A stretch of 64,000 nucleotides of DNA from Volvox africanus (GCA_030268105.1 BSDZ01000026.1:1678001-1742000); one strand, 5' to 3'; shown: positions 8,879 through 19,497, counted from the first letter of the stretch. Notes: generated by a model from the sequence alone, not told the origin. Numbers and translations are program-made.

Positions 8879-9329
8879 GTCTTTTATGTAATTGTTCCTA
8901 TTCTCCCCAAACGTACTTCCTTTTTATGTAGGCAAAGAGTTCACAGCCCTCTACGACAAGGAACTCCAGCAGGAAAGGTAGGAACTCAAGCAAGGCGGCA
9001 GCAGAAAGGGTACAGCCCATTCATCCTGTCTTCCTGTTGTATTGAGCTGTAATTTCATATTTCGTTATATTATTTTCATTTGCTGTGTGCTTTGTCGTTT
9101 GATGTGCCATATGTCGATTTATTTTTCTCTTTTTTGATAGAAATTGTAAGCTTGTAGTTTCTCAAATCATATATGTATGCTAACGTCGGCCCTTGAAGGT
9201 AACGAACGATGACGATGTGCGGCCATCCTCGAAAGTGAGGCGACCAAGCACGGGCACCAAAAGAAAGGTACGAAATATTGAGGTCAGACATTACTTACTT
9301 TTTAATATAACCTTTTTATTACTACCAAG
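8879..9329 (+). other. Host gene region, copy 1, left half
   Basis: This matches 30,637-31,088 of copy 2. It holds a possible exon 9199-9267 (69 nt, 23 codons) bounded by AAG acceptor and AAAG/GTACGA donor and encoding a basic, serine-rich stretch with NDDDVRPSSKVRRPS. An exon-like open stretch at about 8932-8977 also ends at a GT donor. The region is cut from its downstream exons by the copia B insertion at 9330. Confidence 0.35.
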
Positions 9330-9611
9330 TATTACGAGGATAGGAGCAACCGATGCGAAACGTGGATAGATTACAATGTATTGACGCAAGAACCGTGTAT
9401 ATTTGGCATAAATAATTATAGTATCAACGTTAGTAACGCGCAAGACTAATTAGCGCAGAGTGCGCACAAACAATATACTCGCGATAATAACTGTACGGCA
9501 CTCGTCGCGATACCTAACTTACATCGCGGTTACTCGCACCTAAGTAAGAGCTATTGCACAACCGTTATCAGACGGTATTATGATGACGTGAAATCCCGCA
9601 TAATCACAACA
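9330..9611 (-). repeat. Copia B minus copy, 3' LTR (282 bp)
   Basis: On the minus strand it starts TGTTGTGATTATGCGGG and ends CCTCGTAATA. Its 3' dinucleotide is TA, not the canonical CA. It is preceded on that strand by the polypurine tract CGAGGGGGTG (9612-9621). Confidence 0.93.
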
Positions 9612-9916
9612 CACCCCCTCGGGATGCACGTCATGGTCGAATAGGGCACTCCAATATCACACCCCCTCAAAGATAGTAGCGTCAAGTTACTAAGTATCAC
9701 TGAAATAAACCTCTACGATAAGGTAATTGAGACGATGCTGGACTGGTGCTGTTAGATGCCACAACAAGAATAAGTAATCCTTCGCTTATGAACGTTATTG
9801 TCAAAAGAAATAATGACCTCACTATCAAAAACAGCTTAACTACAGCCAGCCACCCGGGCTCACGCCTTATTGGCCTATATGAGCTGGTTTCTACCAACAG
9901 ATCGATGGCTTCTTTG

Positions 9917-12900
9917 TCAGGTATCGTCTAGTCCCATTTCACGGCGGCACCAGACGAACTTTCCTTCTGGCAGTGGTTTGGTCAATGCGTCCGCCACCAT
10001 CTCCTCCGTGCGGCAATGCCCCAGTGCCACGTCGCCCTCTATCACTCTCTCGCGAATCATGTGGTGCTGTACATCAATATGCTTAGACCGTGATGATGTA
10101 ATGGGGTTGTTGCCTAGGTCTAAGGCCCCTTGTGAGTCTATGTTGATTCTGATTCCGTCGGAGTCCACATTAAGGTCCCCGCATAGCTTATTCAGCCAAA
10201 GGACTTCCCTGACTGCGCTGGAAAGGGCCTGGTATTCAGCCTCCACGGATGACGCTGCCACAGTGCGCTGCAACTGACTGCTCCAGCTGATTGCGGTACC
10301 ATTAACGCGAAATACGTACCCAGTCGTGGATCGCCTTGAGTTAGTGTCTCCTGCCCAGTCCGAATCGCAATATCCATCGATGATCTCCTTGCTCTCCCGC
10401 CGGAACTGTAGGCCCAGGTTGCGCGTGCCCGCCACGTAGCGAAGGCCCCCCTTTGCCATGCCCATTGCGGGTTTGGTTGGCTTGGCCATGAACCGTGACA
10501 ACATGCTGAGGGCGAAGCCAAGGTCTGGACGCGTGCTGACTGCCAGGTAGTTGAGCTCACCAATGAGTGCTCTGTACGGCGTCGGATCCTCCAACAGCTC
10601 GGTGTCTTTGTCCAGGTGAAGTTTTGCTCCCACAGCTATGGGGATGGCTCTGGGTTTAACCTCGCTCATGCCATGCTTATGTAGGATGCGTTCCACATAG
10701 CTGGATTGTGATAACGTGATCTCTCCATTGGGTTGCCGTCGAACTTCCATGCCCAGAAATACCTCAATGCGGCCAAGATCTCTTACCTTGAATAGTTTGC
10801 TGATTTCTGCCTTGAGATTTCGGATCAGCTCGGGGTCTTTAGCCGCAATGCACATGTCGTCCACGTGGACCAGCACGAACACGTCTCCTTTGCTGTTGTT
10901 TGCTCTCACGAACATCGCTTGGTCAGATTTGGATGTGGTGAGTCCGATTTCAGCGAATTTGGTGCATAGTTTGTCGTACCAGCAGCGGGATGCTTGGCGG
11001 AGGCCATATATCGACTTGAGTAGCCGGCAGGCAGCTCCTGGGGTCGCCAGGTCGTATCCCGGTGGTGGTTTCATCCAGATTTCCTCTTTGAGGTCGCCGT
11101 TCAAAAAGGCCGTGGAGACATCTAGTTGGTGTACGTCGAAGTCCCTGCCGGCGGCGATGGCTAGGATGGCCCGGAATGATGAGCCTCGTGATGTAGGTGC
11201 AAACAGTTCTCCAAAATCCACCCCCTCGCGTTGTGCGAAGCCCTTCGCAACCAGACGCGCCTTGTATCTGTCGATTGAGCCATCAGGGCATGTCTTGAGT
11301 TTGTAGACCCAGCGGCAGGGCAGGACGTTTGTGCCAGGCGGTGGGATGCCAATTTCCCAGGTGCCGTTGGTCATGTGGGCAATTATCTCGTCGTTCATCG
11401 CTTGTTGCCACTTGATGCGGTGAGGGCCTCTAATCGCATCATGGTGAGATTTGGGTTCTTGTATTCTGGCGGCCATGTTGATACGCGCTGCCACCGATCT
11501 TTGAGTGCGCCACCACTCACATGGGCGCTTTCGCACGCGGATGGGGTAGCGGTTGGCTAACCTCGTGTTGTCCACATCCATGTCTTCTTCTGTTGCCATG
11601 TCTTCACTGTCGGAGTCGTCGGTGTCCTCAGGTTGTATTGGGTCTTGCCTTGGTTGGCTTCCTGATGGGCCCGCTCCATCGTTGACGGCTCCTGTTCTCT
11701 CTGTGTTTGGATAGCTTGACGCCGTGCGTGTTACGGGAGGTGGTGGTTGAGGCAGATTCGGGTCGTGGCCATCACCATTGTGTGCATTGGTGGGCATAGG
11801 GACAGCTCTTGGTCGTGGCTCTGGGTCATCCATGTCGGAATCGGAGTCAGTTTCAGCATTGTCACGGTTGTCGTCCGAGAGTTTGTATGGTTCGTGCGTG
11901 GCCTGTTGTTCATCGAATACGACATCGCTGTGTCTTGATACTGACCCGTCCGAGAATAATATCCGGTAGCTGCCCCCATCGCCATATCCCACCATTATAC
12001 CTCGTCGACCCACGGGATCCAGTTTGTTGCGCTTGGCCTTGGGCACGTGGACATAAGCCGTGCAGCCAAAAACGCGCAAGTGATCGACCTCTGGAACCTT
12101 TCCAGTGAAGAGCTCGTACGGGGTACGGGAAATGCCATCTGCTGGGGATATATTGCGTAGGTAGTTGGCTGTGGCTGCCGCCTCAGCCCACATTTTTTGA
12201 GGGAGTTTGGATTCAAGCAATAGGGCGCGCATCTTTTCCAGCAGGGTCCGGTTTAACCGCTCTGCAGCGCCTTTTTGTTCAGGGGTGTATCCAACAGTTG
12301 GCCCATGCCTGATCCCTCTGGAAGCAAAGAAGGCTTGTAGTTGGGAATTGATGAATTCTCCTCCTCTGTCGGATCGCATCTCCCACGTTTTATGTCCACA
12401 CATGTTCTCCAGCTGATTTATCATCGTTACCAGCTTGTCCTTAACCGCCTCCTTGGTGTTGGTGAATGCAACTGCTGAAAATTTTGTGCAGTCATCCAAC
12501 AGCACAGTCATGTACCGTGACCCATTTGGGGTGTTGTCCGGCATGGGGCCGCAGACGTCCACATGAATGAGCTCCATTGGTCTATCAGATTTGTGCCCCG
12601 TGGATTTGTGGGTTCCACGCGTTTGCCGTGATAAAGCACAAGTCTCGCACTTGGCGGGGTTGACCTTCTGTTGTGGTACATCGTTGACGCCTATCACCAT
12701 TCCGTGCCTGATTAGCTTCTGCAGACCTCCGAGTCCGATGTGCCCAAAGCGTCGGTGCCACAGGCCTTCGCTTTGGCTTGACAGCTTAGCGTGGGCAGCA
12801 CCGGCAAAGCTGAAATGTGCGTCGTTAGGTTGATCGACGTCGCACTCCAACCTGTATAAGTTACCTTCTCGTCGGCCTGCAATGACGATGTCTCCATAAC

Positions 12901-14323
12901 GCTTCACGTAGACCATATGCTTGGTGAACATGATTTCCCCTTCATCGGATTTGTCGTTGATAGACGAGACGGACAGGACTTTGACGCAGCTGTGTGGCAC
13001 CACGTATACGTTGTTGATGGTGATTTTGGTGTCGGGGTAGAGTGTGGACACCAGTATGAGGGTGCCTACTGCGATAGGTTGAATGGTTTCCCCACCCATG
13101 CTCATGATGTCAAAACGTTCCCGTCGGCTTATTCCAACCACGTTGGTTAGCTCCCGTTCGTCGTACGTGATGTGGTGAGATGCGCCGGAGTCCACGTACC
13201 ACCCTTGTAATTTGTCGTATTGGGATCCCACGAAAGCGCAGTTCTCTGGTTGATTGGATCGTCGCCCTCCACTCTCCTGATGACTTGTTGGCCTGGATAA
13301 CGCTGTGGCGTCGACGGTGTTGTGGCTCCTGTTGCCCTGGCGGTTGTAGTTGCCATCTTGCCTGTCGCGTCTTATTTGGCCTGGAGGTTGTGGTATGCGT
13401 GGGGTGCGGCATTGTCGCGCGGTATGTCCATAATTTCCGCATAGTTGGCATTGCACTGTCCCGCCGTAGCCATAACCAGATCTGTGTTCATGTTAGCTTA
13501 CTCCCTTGCGGCCATCTCTTCCATAACTCCATGCATCGCATTGATTGATGATTGGCATATTCCTGTATCCTCGATCAAATGTGTTGCCGCGATGGTTCCA
13601 TCCGTCGTGGCCGTTGTTGGCAGCGCTCCATGTGCCTCCTCGACTTGTGCCGGTAAATGCGACCGAATTATCTCCATAGTCGCGTTCAATTGTATCATTG
13701 CGATTGCGGCTAGTCTCGCTGTGATATTGTCCGGTGCTCCAATTGTCTCTTTGGCTTGTTGCACTGAAAGCAACGGAATCACCCTCTGCATCGACTCGTT
13801 TCTCAAAAGCCAATAGTTGAGCGCCCACGGTATCCAAATTGTATTGGCCATTGACTGTCAGCGTGGTAACAATAACCGAGAATTTCTTCGGTAGTCCCAC
13901 CAGTAGATTGTAGGTAACTTCCCGTTCGGTAATGGGGTGTCCCACTTCCACCAAGTCCGTATATAGATTGCGGACGCAAGCCAGATATAAGATTAGGGCT
14001 TCATTTTGTGCCATTTTAAGGGCTGACAGTTCAGCAACAAGCTGAGATTTTCTTGCGTCGCTGCTTGCCGCAAAAACAGCCGCGAGCCTCTCCCATGCTC
14101 CCTTGGCGTTGGGCGCTGCTCTGATAATTGCCAAGTGATGATCTTGGACATTTTTGACAAGGATGTTTCTGACCTTGTTTGACGCGGCGATGTCCTCGTC
14201 GGTCATTGGTTCGTCTCTCAGCCATCTATCCAGGTTGTTCTCTTGCATCATAGATTGGAACCTGAACGACCACGTAGCATAATTGCTCAGACCTAATGGG
14301 TCTGATAACCTATCCTTTCCCAT
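9917..14323 (-). pseudogene. Copia B Gag-Pol polyprotein, one in-frame TAA
   Basis: 1469 codons in one frame. Gag begins MGKDRLSDPLG. A TAA at 13,493-13,495 replaces the CAA of the sister copy. Then follow the zinc knuckle CQLCGNYGHTARQC, protease active site WYVDSGASHH, the pre-integrase block HRRFGHIG with its CX2C pair, integrase (DVCGPMP, SDRGGEF, the E in GAAER), RT (QLDVSTAFLNGDLKEE, LVHVDDMCIA) and RNase H (DSDWAGD, DSQGAL). The usually conserved N of the integrase PEQNG motif is K here. With a single stop in about 1470 codons and identical LTRs, this is a freshly dead, or readthrough-dependent, copy. The stop precedes the zinc knuckle, so normal termination would yield a knuckle-less Gag. 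Confidence 0.93.
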
Positions 14324-14480
14324 TGCTGCGTGTTATAGTTCCCGATGTAGGCAGGCAATTATGGTCGTTGTTGACCAGAGGCGGCGGTCGCTGTGCTCCG
14401 TATTTGCCACCACCAATTGAAAACGCTTGGCCAAAAGATTGATGCCTATGCCTTGACGAGATAATTACGGCTCAGAAGAG

Positions 14481-14495
14481 CCGGGGCTCATAACC
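14481..14495 (-). promoter_or_regulatory. Copia B primer-binding site, minus copy
   Basis: GGTTATGAGCCCCGG on the minus strand directly abuts the LTR end. It is complementary to the anticodon stem-loop of initiator tRNA-Met, implying priming by a half-tRNA. Confidence 0.8.
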
Positions 14496-14777
14496 TATTA
14501 CGAGGATAGGAGCAACCGATGCGAAACGTGGATAGATTACAATGTATTGACGCAAGAACCGTGTATATTTGGCATAAATAATTATAGTATCAACGTTAGT
14601 AACGCGCAAGACTAATTAGCGCAGAGTGCGCACAAACAATATACTCGCGATAATAACTGTACGGCACTCGTCGCGATACCTAACTTACATCGCGGTTACT
14701 CGCACCTAAGTAAGAGCTATTGCACAACCGTTATCAGACGGTATTATGATGACGTGAAATCCCGCATAATCACAACA
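14496..14777 (-). repeat. Copia B minus copy, 5' LTR (282 bp)
   Basis: I find no difference from the 3' LTR at 9330-9611. The right edge is followed by the TSD CCAAG. Confidence 0.93.
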
Positions 14778-14805
14778 CCAAGTCCCTTCACGTATTTTGG
14801 TCCAG

Positions 14806-15336
14806 CAGGTGCCGTTGGAAGACAAGTCTACGGATGACGATGACAGTTACGTCCACCAGGGACAGAAGGTAATTTCCTTAGTTCAGCTTATTATCTAAAT
14901 TTCCTTCATGTTTGAATGTATAATTCTAATATGTGTTGTTTCGACTGATAAAGGTCAAGAGTGTTTTGGAAGGTGTGCGATGTCAACGTGGGAGCTCAGG
15001 GAGTTAGCAGAATCAGGTAACAAAGTGTCCAAGTACATAGTACTACAGCAAATGAAAGACTATGCTTTTAGAATGATTAGTGGTACTAAAAAGCACTGCC
15101 CACCCTAGACATGATTAAGATTATTGTAACCGGAAGTGATAATTGCTGAGTGGTGACAGCTAAATTTACATTTATACATATGCATGTAAATTAGTATAAT
15201 TTTCCTTTTCTAAACTTTTCAGGAGTTGCTTGAGGAGGAGGTGAGCGAGGACGAGAAGATTGAGGACGAGCAGGATGACGCCACCACTGCACCAGAGGAG
15301 GACGACAACAGAGAGAGTGAAATAGAAGACTATTAG
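14806..15336 (+). CDS. Candidate host gene, exons in copy 1 (acidic C-terminal tail)
   Basis: Three exon-like pieces with splice-like borders: 14,806-14,868 (63 nt, QVPLEDKSTDDDD...), 14,954-15,016 (63 nt, VKSVLEGVRC...) and 15,223-15,336 (114 nt, a very acidic tail ending SEIEDY and TAG). Donors are GTAATT and GTAACA; acceptors end CCAG, AAAG and TTTTCAG. All junctions are phase 0. The upstream exon would be 9199-9267, now 5.5 kb away because of copia B. The middle piece has an in-frame TAG at 15,005-15,007, so it is either not an exon, a broken one, or the gene is a pseudogene; the first and third pieces also join in frame. The product is unrecognised and highly charged. Confidence 0.35.
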
Positions 15337-15790
15337 ATAGAACTAACATCTAACATATATTAGAGCGGGCTGCTAAATGTGCGGTGGCAGATGAAGTTAG
15401 GATGTATGTACCTAATGATGATTGAAATGATTGGTGCATGGTACAAATGATTATTCAACTCATAAACAAAATTTGATTGGCAGGATTGGATGTGTAGAAA
15501 TTTGATTGTTTCGTTCAATTAATGCGTACTCACCAATGGCTGCTTACCTGGATGCTTTCCGAATATTGAACTGTAAATTATTGCCTGGAATATTTTCATC
15601 TATCAAAACTGAAATCCTATTGATATTCTTCATAACAGCTACGTACATTACGACAGGATAGTTTCCGTACACACAAAAATAATTCTGCAGCAGGTGGGCA
15701 AAACAGCAAACAATAACAGGAACGATAACTGAAACAGTAAAGAAATAACCAGAAGGACCAAAAGTAGTTACAGTGAACAAGAATGCGAGG
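15337..15790. other. Downstream flank of the candidate gene, copy 1
   Basis: AT-rich sequence shared with copy 2, which has 16 extra bases at about 31,654. A minus-strand hydrophobic ORF (15,544-15,780, 78 aa) is identical in both copies. The copies are nearly identical throughout, so this is not evidence of coding. Confidence 0.4.
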
Positions 15791-16175
15791 CTGCCTCGTA
15801 CGCAAAGCGAAAGTGGCGCGAATGTTGCTATCGCACACGTAAGACCTTGCGAAAGCGTGCGAATATGTTAGTTACATGCGTTTAAAACTTTTACGCAACC
15901 CACAACTGCTACCTGTGTACGCATTATTCGCAGCATACGCAAGCATGCGTTAATGCCCGTTAATGCACGTTAGGCGTGCGTATATTGTGCGTTAGAGAAC
16001 TTTAGGGTTTCTTCTTGCAGTGCAACTTCCATGCACGCTATGTATTTTTGCTTGCGTATGGGTCTCTAACGCTTCTATGTGGGTGCGTTTGACATTGCGT
16101 AAGTTCGCGTTAGGTTGCGTTAGCTAACGCAAAGTAAACGCAAACATTTTCGTTCCCTCCCAAAAACGTTTATTT

Positions 16176-16521
16176 GGAGTAGGTAATGCAGTTGTTAATA
16201 GAATTTTAGATGATACAGTTAAAAATCCCGGTATTGAAACAATATTAAAAATAGCCGATGTACTCAATTGTTCTCTAGATGAACTATTTAATAGAAATCA
16301 ATCGTTTAAAAAACATGTTCTGAATATTGAACTGAACTACAATACAATAATGAGTTATTCAGGTCTATATGCCTTTATACCGCATTAATAACCTTAGTCT
16401 TCAGCAAGTAGGATTAGTTATAGAAGAGATATACAAATATTGTTTAGATAGAAAATTAAGCTTAATCGATACTAAGTTTGCAGACTGGTTTCTAAAAGAT
16501 CATCTTGTAAATCATGGTTAG
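16176..16521 (+). pseudogene. XRE-family transcriptional regulator fragment (bacterial), frameshifted, copy 1
   Basis: AT-rich bacterial insert. Frame one (to TAA at 16,386) has the second half of an XRE helix-turn-helix: VVNRILDDTVKNPGIETILKIADVLNCSLDELF, the typical pattern ending in DELF. Frame two (16,369-16,521) continues with LSLQQVGLVIEEIYKYCL to TAG. The two overlap by about 20 bases and fit one gene with a single frameshift. The N terminus with the first helices is missing at the join near 16,166. Related genes in Rickettsiales genomes are short DNA-binding regulators. Not functional as it stands. Confidence 0.7.
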
Positions 16522-16595
16522 TTATTCTTTAGAAAGCTTTGATACATGGCTTTTGTTCTAAAATGATCAACCCCAAAAATATTCTCGTGTTTACT

Positions 16596-16931
16596 TCAGT
16601 ACTCCTTAGATATCCCTTTATTATTATCCATTAATGCTGAGTTAGTTATTTTAAAAGACAGATCGCTGATATGGTCAAGTAACATATTCTGCCCATAACA
16701 ATTATGGTATATATTCTCTGCTATCTTATATGCTTGCAATGCTTCTGCTATTTTATTCTGTCTATGATAAATATCACCCTCTACAATCAAAGCAGCAGCT
16801 AAATCATAATCAGAAGAATCTGATATATTATCTTTTTTCCTTTCTGGTAAAGCTAGAAAGATTTTTTTGGCTAAACTTATATGCTCTTCTGCGTTTTTGA
16901 TTTTATCTACGTTTAACTCAGCTAATGCAAG
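16596..16931 (-). pseudogene. TPR-like protein fragment (bacterial), copy 1
   Basis: The minus-strand frame is open from the join at about 16,931 to TAA. It has alternating amphipathic helices with TPR-style spacing: an AEEHISLAKKIF helix, then AALIVEGDIYHRQNKIAEALQAYKIAENIY, close to the TPR consensus (A...G..Y...G....A...Y..A). The N terminus is cut by the join. AT content and style match the adjacent XRE piece, so both probably came in together. Host partner unknown. Confidence 0.6.
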
Positions 16932-17100
16932 CCAGGTCAGGCGATTGCGTTAGGTGCGTAAGGATTGCGTTAGCGATATGCAAGCAATAACGCAATGCGT
17001 TTGATTTGCGTTAGGCTTTGCTTTAGCTCGCGTTAGTTCACCTTAGGGGTCCCTAACGCAAGCCTAACGCGAGCTAACGCACGAATTCCTTGTTATAGTG

Positions 17101-18317
17101 CTAGCTAGCGGCACAAGTCTAGCTAGTGGCACCAGTCTAGCTAGCGGCACAAGTCTAGCTGGCGGCACCAGTCTAGCTAGCGGCACAAGTTTAGCTAGTG
17201 GCACCAGACTAGCTAGCGGTACCAGTCTAGCTGGCGGCACAAGTCTAGCTAGCCACATGTGCCACTTGCTAGCCTGCCCGCTTGATGGTGCAGACGTGTA
17301 GATACTACAAGCAAACCATCGGAAGGTCAAAAGAACATCACGCATGCGCCGTCTGGTTGATGCACCTGGTTGAACTGTCAGTAGTGGCTATCCATGCAAG
17401 CCACAGCTGTGCTTCTGTCATATGCATGCATGCACCATCTATCTGTCTTTTCCGGATGACGTAGGACACACACGCTGCAACATGATGGATCTCTCTGCCA
17501 CCAGATCCCAATGTGATGTGATGTGATGTGATTTGGTTGAGACCAGTGCATGAGACCTTGTGCATGCTTACAGCCAAGATCCTTCAATCCTTCAGATCCT
17601 TCAGATCCTTCAGATTTTCCTGCGGCAACGTGAGAGCCCACACATTGATGAGCATCCTGGATGAGCGTTCTGCTCAGCCGCGCAAGCAGCTCACGCTGAG
17701 ATTTGAAGTCAGGTCCGCGGATTCAGAGTCCACAGTGCTAACCACTACACCACGCGAGCGTATCATGGGATGAGAACCTGTTCAACCACACACTCACACC
17801 TGTTCCGCTGCAGAGCTCCATCGTTGAGCACCGCCCTCCCCTCTCATTCAGTTTGTCCACCCATGCAGCTGTCCCCCCTGCTCATAACGCACGCACCTGA
17901 ATGATAGATGAAGCAAGAATGGTGAATTCCAGCGCTGAAGAGCAGGTGCGTGGCTTGCTTGCTTCATATGCGTGGCTTGCTTGTCAGTTCATTCGCAAGA
18001 TAGGGCGGCATGCCATATGCATGCGATATGCCATCATGGCCGCCCCGTGAAGCACATACATGCATGCTTGCTTGCTTATGATGATGGATGGACTCACACA
18101 TGGAAAGAGCACAACCGCTCGACCAAGATCAAGCAGACCTGCATGGGTGCATAAATGGTTTTAAACACAGTCGTGCAGCAGCAGGTTGGGATGCATGCCA
18201 AACCTGTATTGCTTGGGAAACGAATTCTGATAGCTAGCAACAGGTGCAAGAGGCACAAGTCAAGCTAGCGGCACAAGTCTAGCTAGCGGCACCAGTCTAG
18301 CTGGCGGCACATGTCTA
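17101..18317 (-). repeat. Isolated satellite monomer, copy 1
   Basis: One inverted copy of the 1.2-kb unit that forms the array at 35.7-64 kb, including minisatellite blocks at both ends (CTAGCTAGCGGCACAAGT-type 18-mers) and a tRNA-Gln-like sequence. It is bounded on both sides by inverted CACTATAACAA / TTGTTATAGTG ends. Confidence 0.88.
17689..17759 (-). tRNA. tRNA-Gln(CTG)-like, isolated monomer copy 1
   Basis: 71 nt. Acceptor GCTCGCG pairs with CGTGAGC, the D arm is intact with A21, the anticodon loop is CTCTGAA, and the T loop is TTCAAAT. T-stem position 53 is C opposite C61. No T-run follows. Confidence 0.6.
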
Positions 18318-18473
18318 CACTATAACAACAGATTCGTGCGTTAGGCTCGCGTTAGGCTGCGTTAGGGCGCCTATGTGTGTGTAAGGCTGCGTTTTGTGCG
18401 TTAGAGGTTGCGTTAGCCTAACGTGAGCCTTACGCAAAGAAATAGAAAACTTTACAGAACGTCTGTTTTAGTG
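18318..18473 (+). mobile_element. CACTA-like MITE, 156 bp, copy 1
   Basis: It starts CACTATAACA and ends in an imperfect mirror (TGTTTTAGTG here; TGTTATAGTG at 34,764-34,773 in copy 2). The interior holds several GCGTTAG motifs. A 10-bp terminal inverted repeat beginning CACTA plus subterminal repeats fits a small non-autonomous CACTA-type element. No clear 3-bp target duplication is seen, so the class is tentative. Confidence 0.45.
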
Positions 18474-19497
18474 CGTCGTTTTCAAGTTCGTTTAAATGAA
18501 AGCAATATTTATAATGATTATAAAAGTTATCTGTAATTTTTATTTCGTTTCGTGGTGCTCGAAAATCGGGGGCTTGCGTATGTTCTAACGCGAGCCTAAC
18601 GCAAACCTAACGCACGCGATCGTAAACCTAACGCACGCGTTAACTTTACCCAAACAGCTTGCGAATATCTTGCGTACAGTGCGTTATGATACGCACGTAA
18701 CGCACTGTAACGCAGTTTATGCAAAGTTTATGTAGATAATGCACAATAATGTTCGGAGCACGGGTTTGCCGGATTTATACAGTTTGCTTACTTGCTCTTA
18801 TTGTGCAGTAGTCTCGAGACTTTGTGCATAAAATATCTTCAAAGTTAATTTCAATTTAGGATAGCGCTATGAATACTAGTCGTTGTACAAGAGATTGCTC
18901 TGGTGAACGCTTGTTAACATCGCTAAATCGCTACCATTATACGAATTTAGAACCTGTACATGTGGCTTACTTTATAACATAGAACTCTGAAGTGCCACAC
19001 ATGGCTGTTCAGGGCTACCTTTCTAATTATGGAAGGCTTTCTAATTATTGAGCAGCAAGCTGCCGGAGTTAGCAAGTCTGGGTAAGGACCGAGGAAATTT
19101 GGCAACAGCAAACCTTACACAGTAGCCAGGCAACAATGTTTCCAGATGGAGACCCAAACAAAGTCACCAAGAGCCACAGTTACACATCGAGCAGGCCCCA
19201 AAAATTAGATAGCCTTGTCCGGCAAGCATCATAGCAGCTTGGCATATGTGTGAAAATTGACTATGAAAACGAGCATGTGTGAGAGGTACTCTATGACCCC
19301 AATGCTTCCCCAATCCAGACATATTGCAAGGCAGAATAGTTCAATCGCTGCACGGGAATGAATAGTTCAACGGATTCACGCCACAATTTTCAGCACGGTC
19401 ATTATTTTGTCATTGCATCAAAAACGTCATGCACATTCCTAACCAGAATTGTTTCATGGCTCCAGAAACTCCAAGCACGTGCCTAAGCCGATGACGG
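18474..19497. other. GCGTTAG remnants and host sequence without genes
   Basis: 18,580-18,730 has further GCGTTAG motifs and a hairpin with 12-bp arms (18,675-18,686 / 18,698-18,709). From about 18,740 the sequence is plain host DNA shared with 35,050-35,497 up to about 19,210, then unique to 19,497. I see no coding or RNA feature. Confidence 0.5.

Larger units (their letters stand above)
9330..14777 (-). mobile_element. Copia family B, complete element, minus copy (5448 bp)
   Basis: Flanked by the 5-bp TSD CCAAG (9325-9329 and 14,778-14,782). The empty site TTACTACCAAGTCCC is intact in copy 2 at about 31,078. The two 282-bp LTRs appear identical by eye, so the insertion is very recent. The order on the minus strand is LTR, PBS, gag-pol in one frame, polypurine tract, LTR. 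It has the same total length as the plus copy at 19,498-24,945. It sits in an intron-like gap of the candidate host gene. Confidence 0.95.
15800..17100. repeat. GCGTTAG-heptamer domain, left part, copy 1
   Basis: The heptamer GCGTTAG and close variants (GCGTTAA, GCGTAAG) occur many times in both orientations, often as facing pairs such as GCGTTAGCTAACGC. The domain is interrupted by bacterial DNA (about 16,166-16,931). It ends at 17,100 with TTGTTATAGTG, the mirror image of the CACTATAACAA at 18,318. Repeated short motifs beside TIR-like ends resemble subterminal repeats of DNA transposons; the family is an inference. Confidence 0.6.

Noticed and set aside
10192..13548. Antisense ORFs of 60-200 aa within copia B
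   Set aside because: They are shadows of the polyprotein frame and mirror each other in the two copies.
15544..15780. Hydrophobic 78-aa ORF on the minus strand as a membrane protein gene
   Set aside because: Conservation with 31,857-32,093 reflects the segmental duplication. There is no homology I recognise, and a second overlapping frame is equally open.
17689..17759. Suppressor tRNA for stop codons
   Set aside because: The anticodon is CTG (reads CAG), not CTA or TTA, in every copy examined.
15800..18730. Telomere-like or interstitial telomeric repeat
   Set aside because: GCGTTAG occurs at irregular spacing, in both orientations and with variants; it does not form a tandem run.
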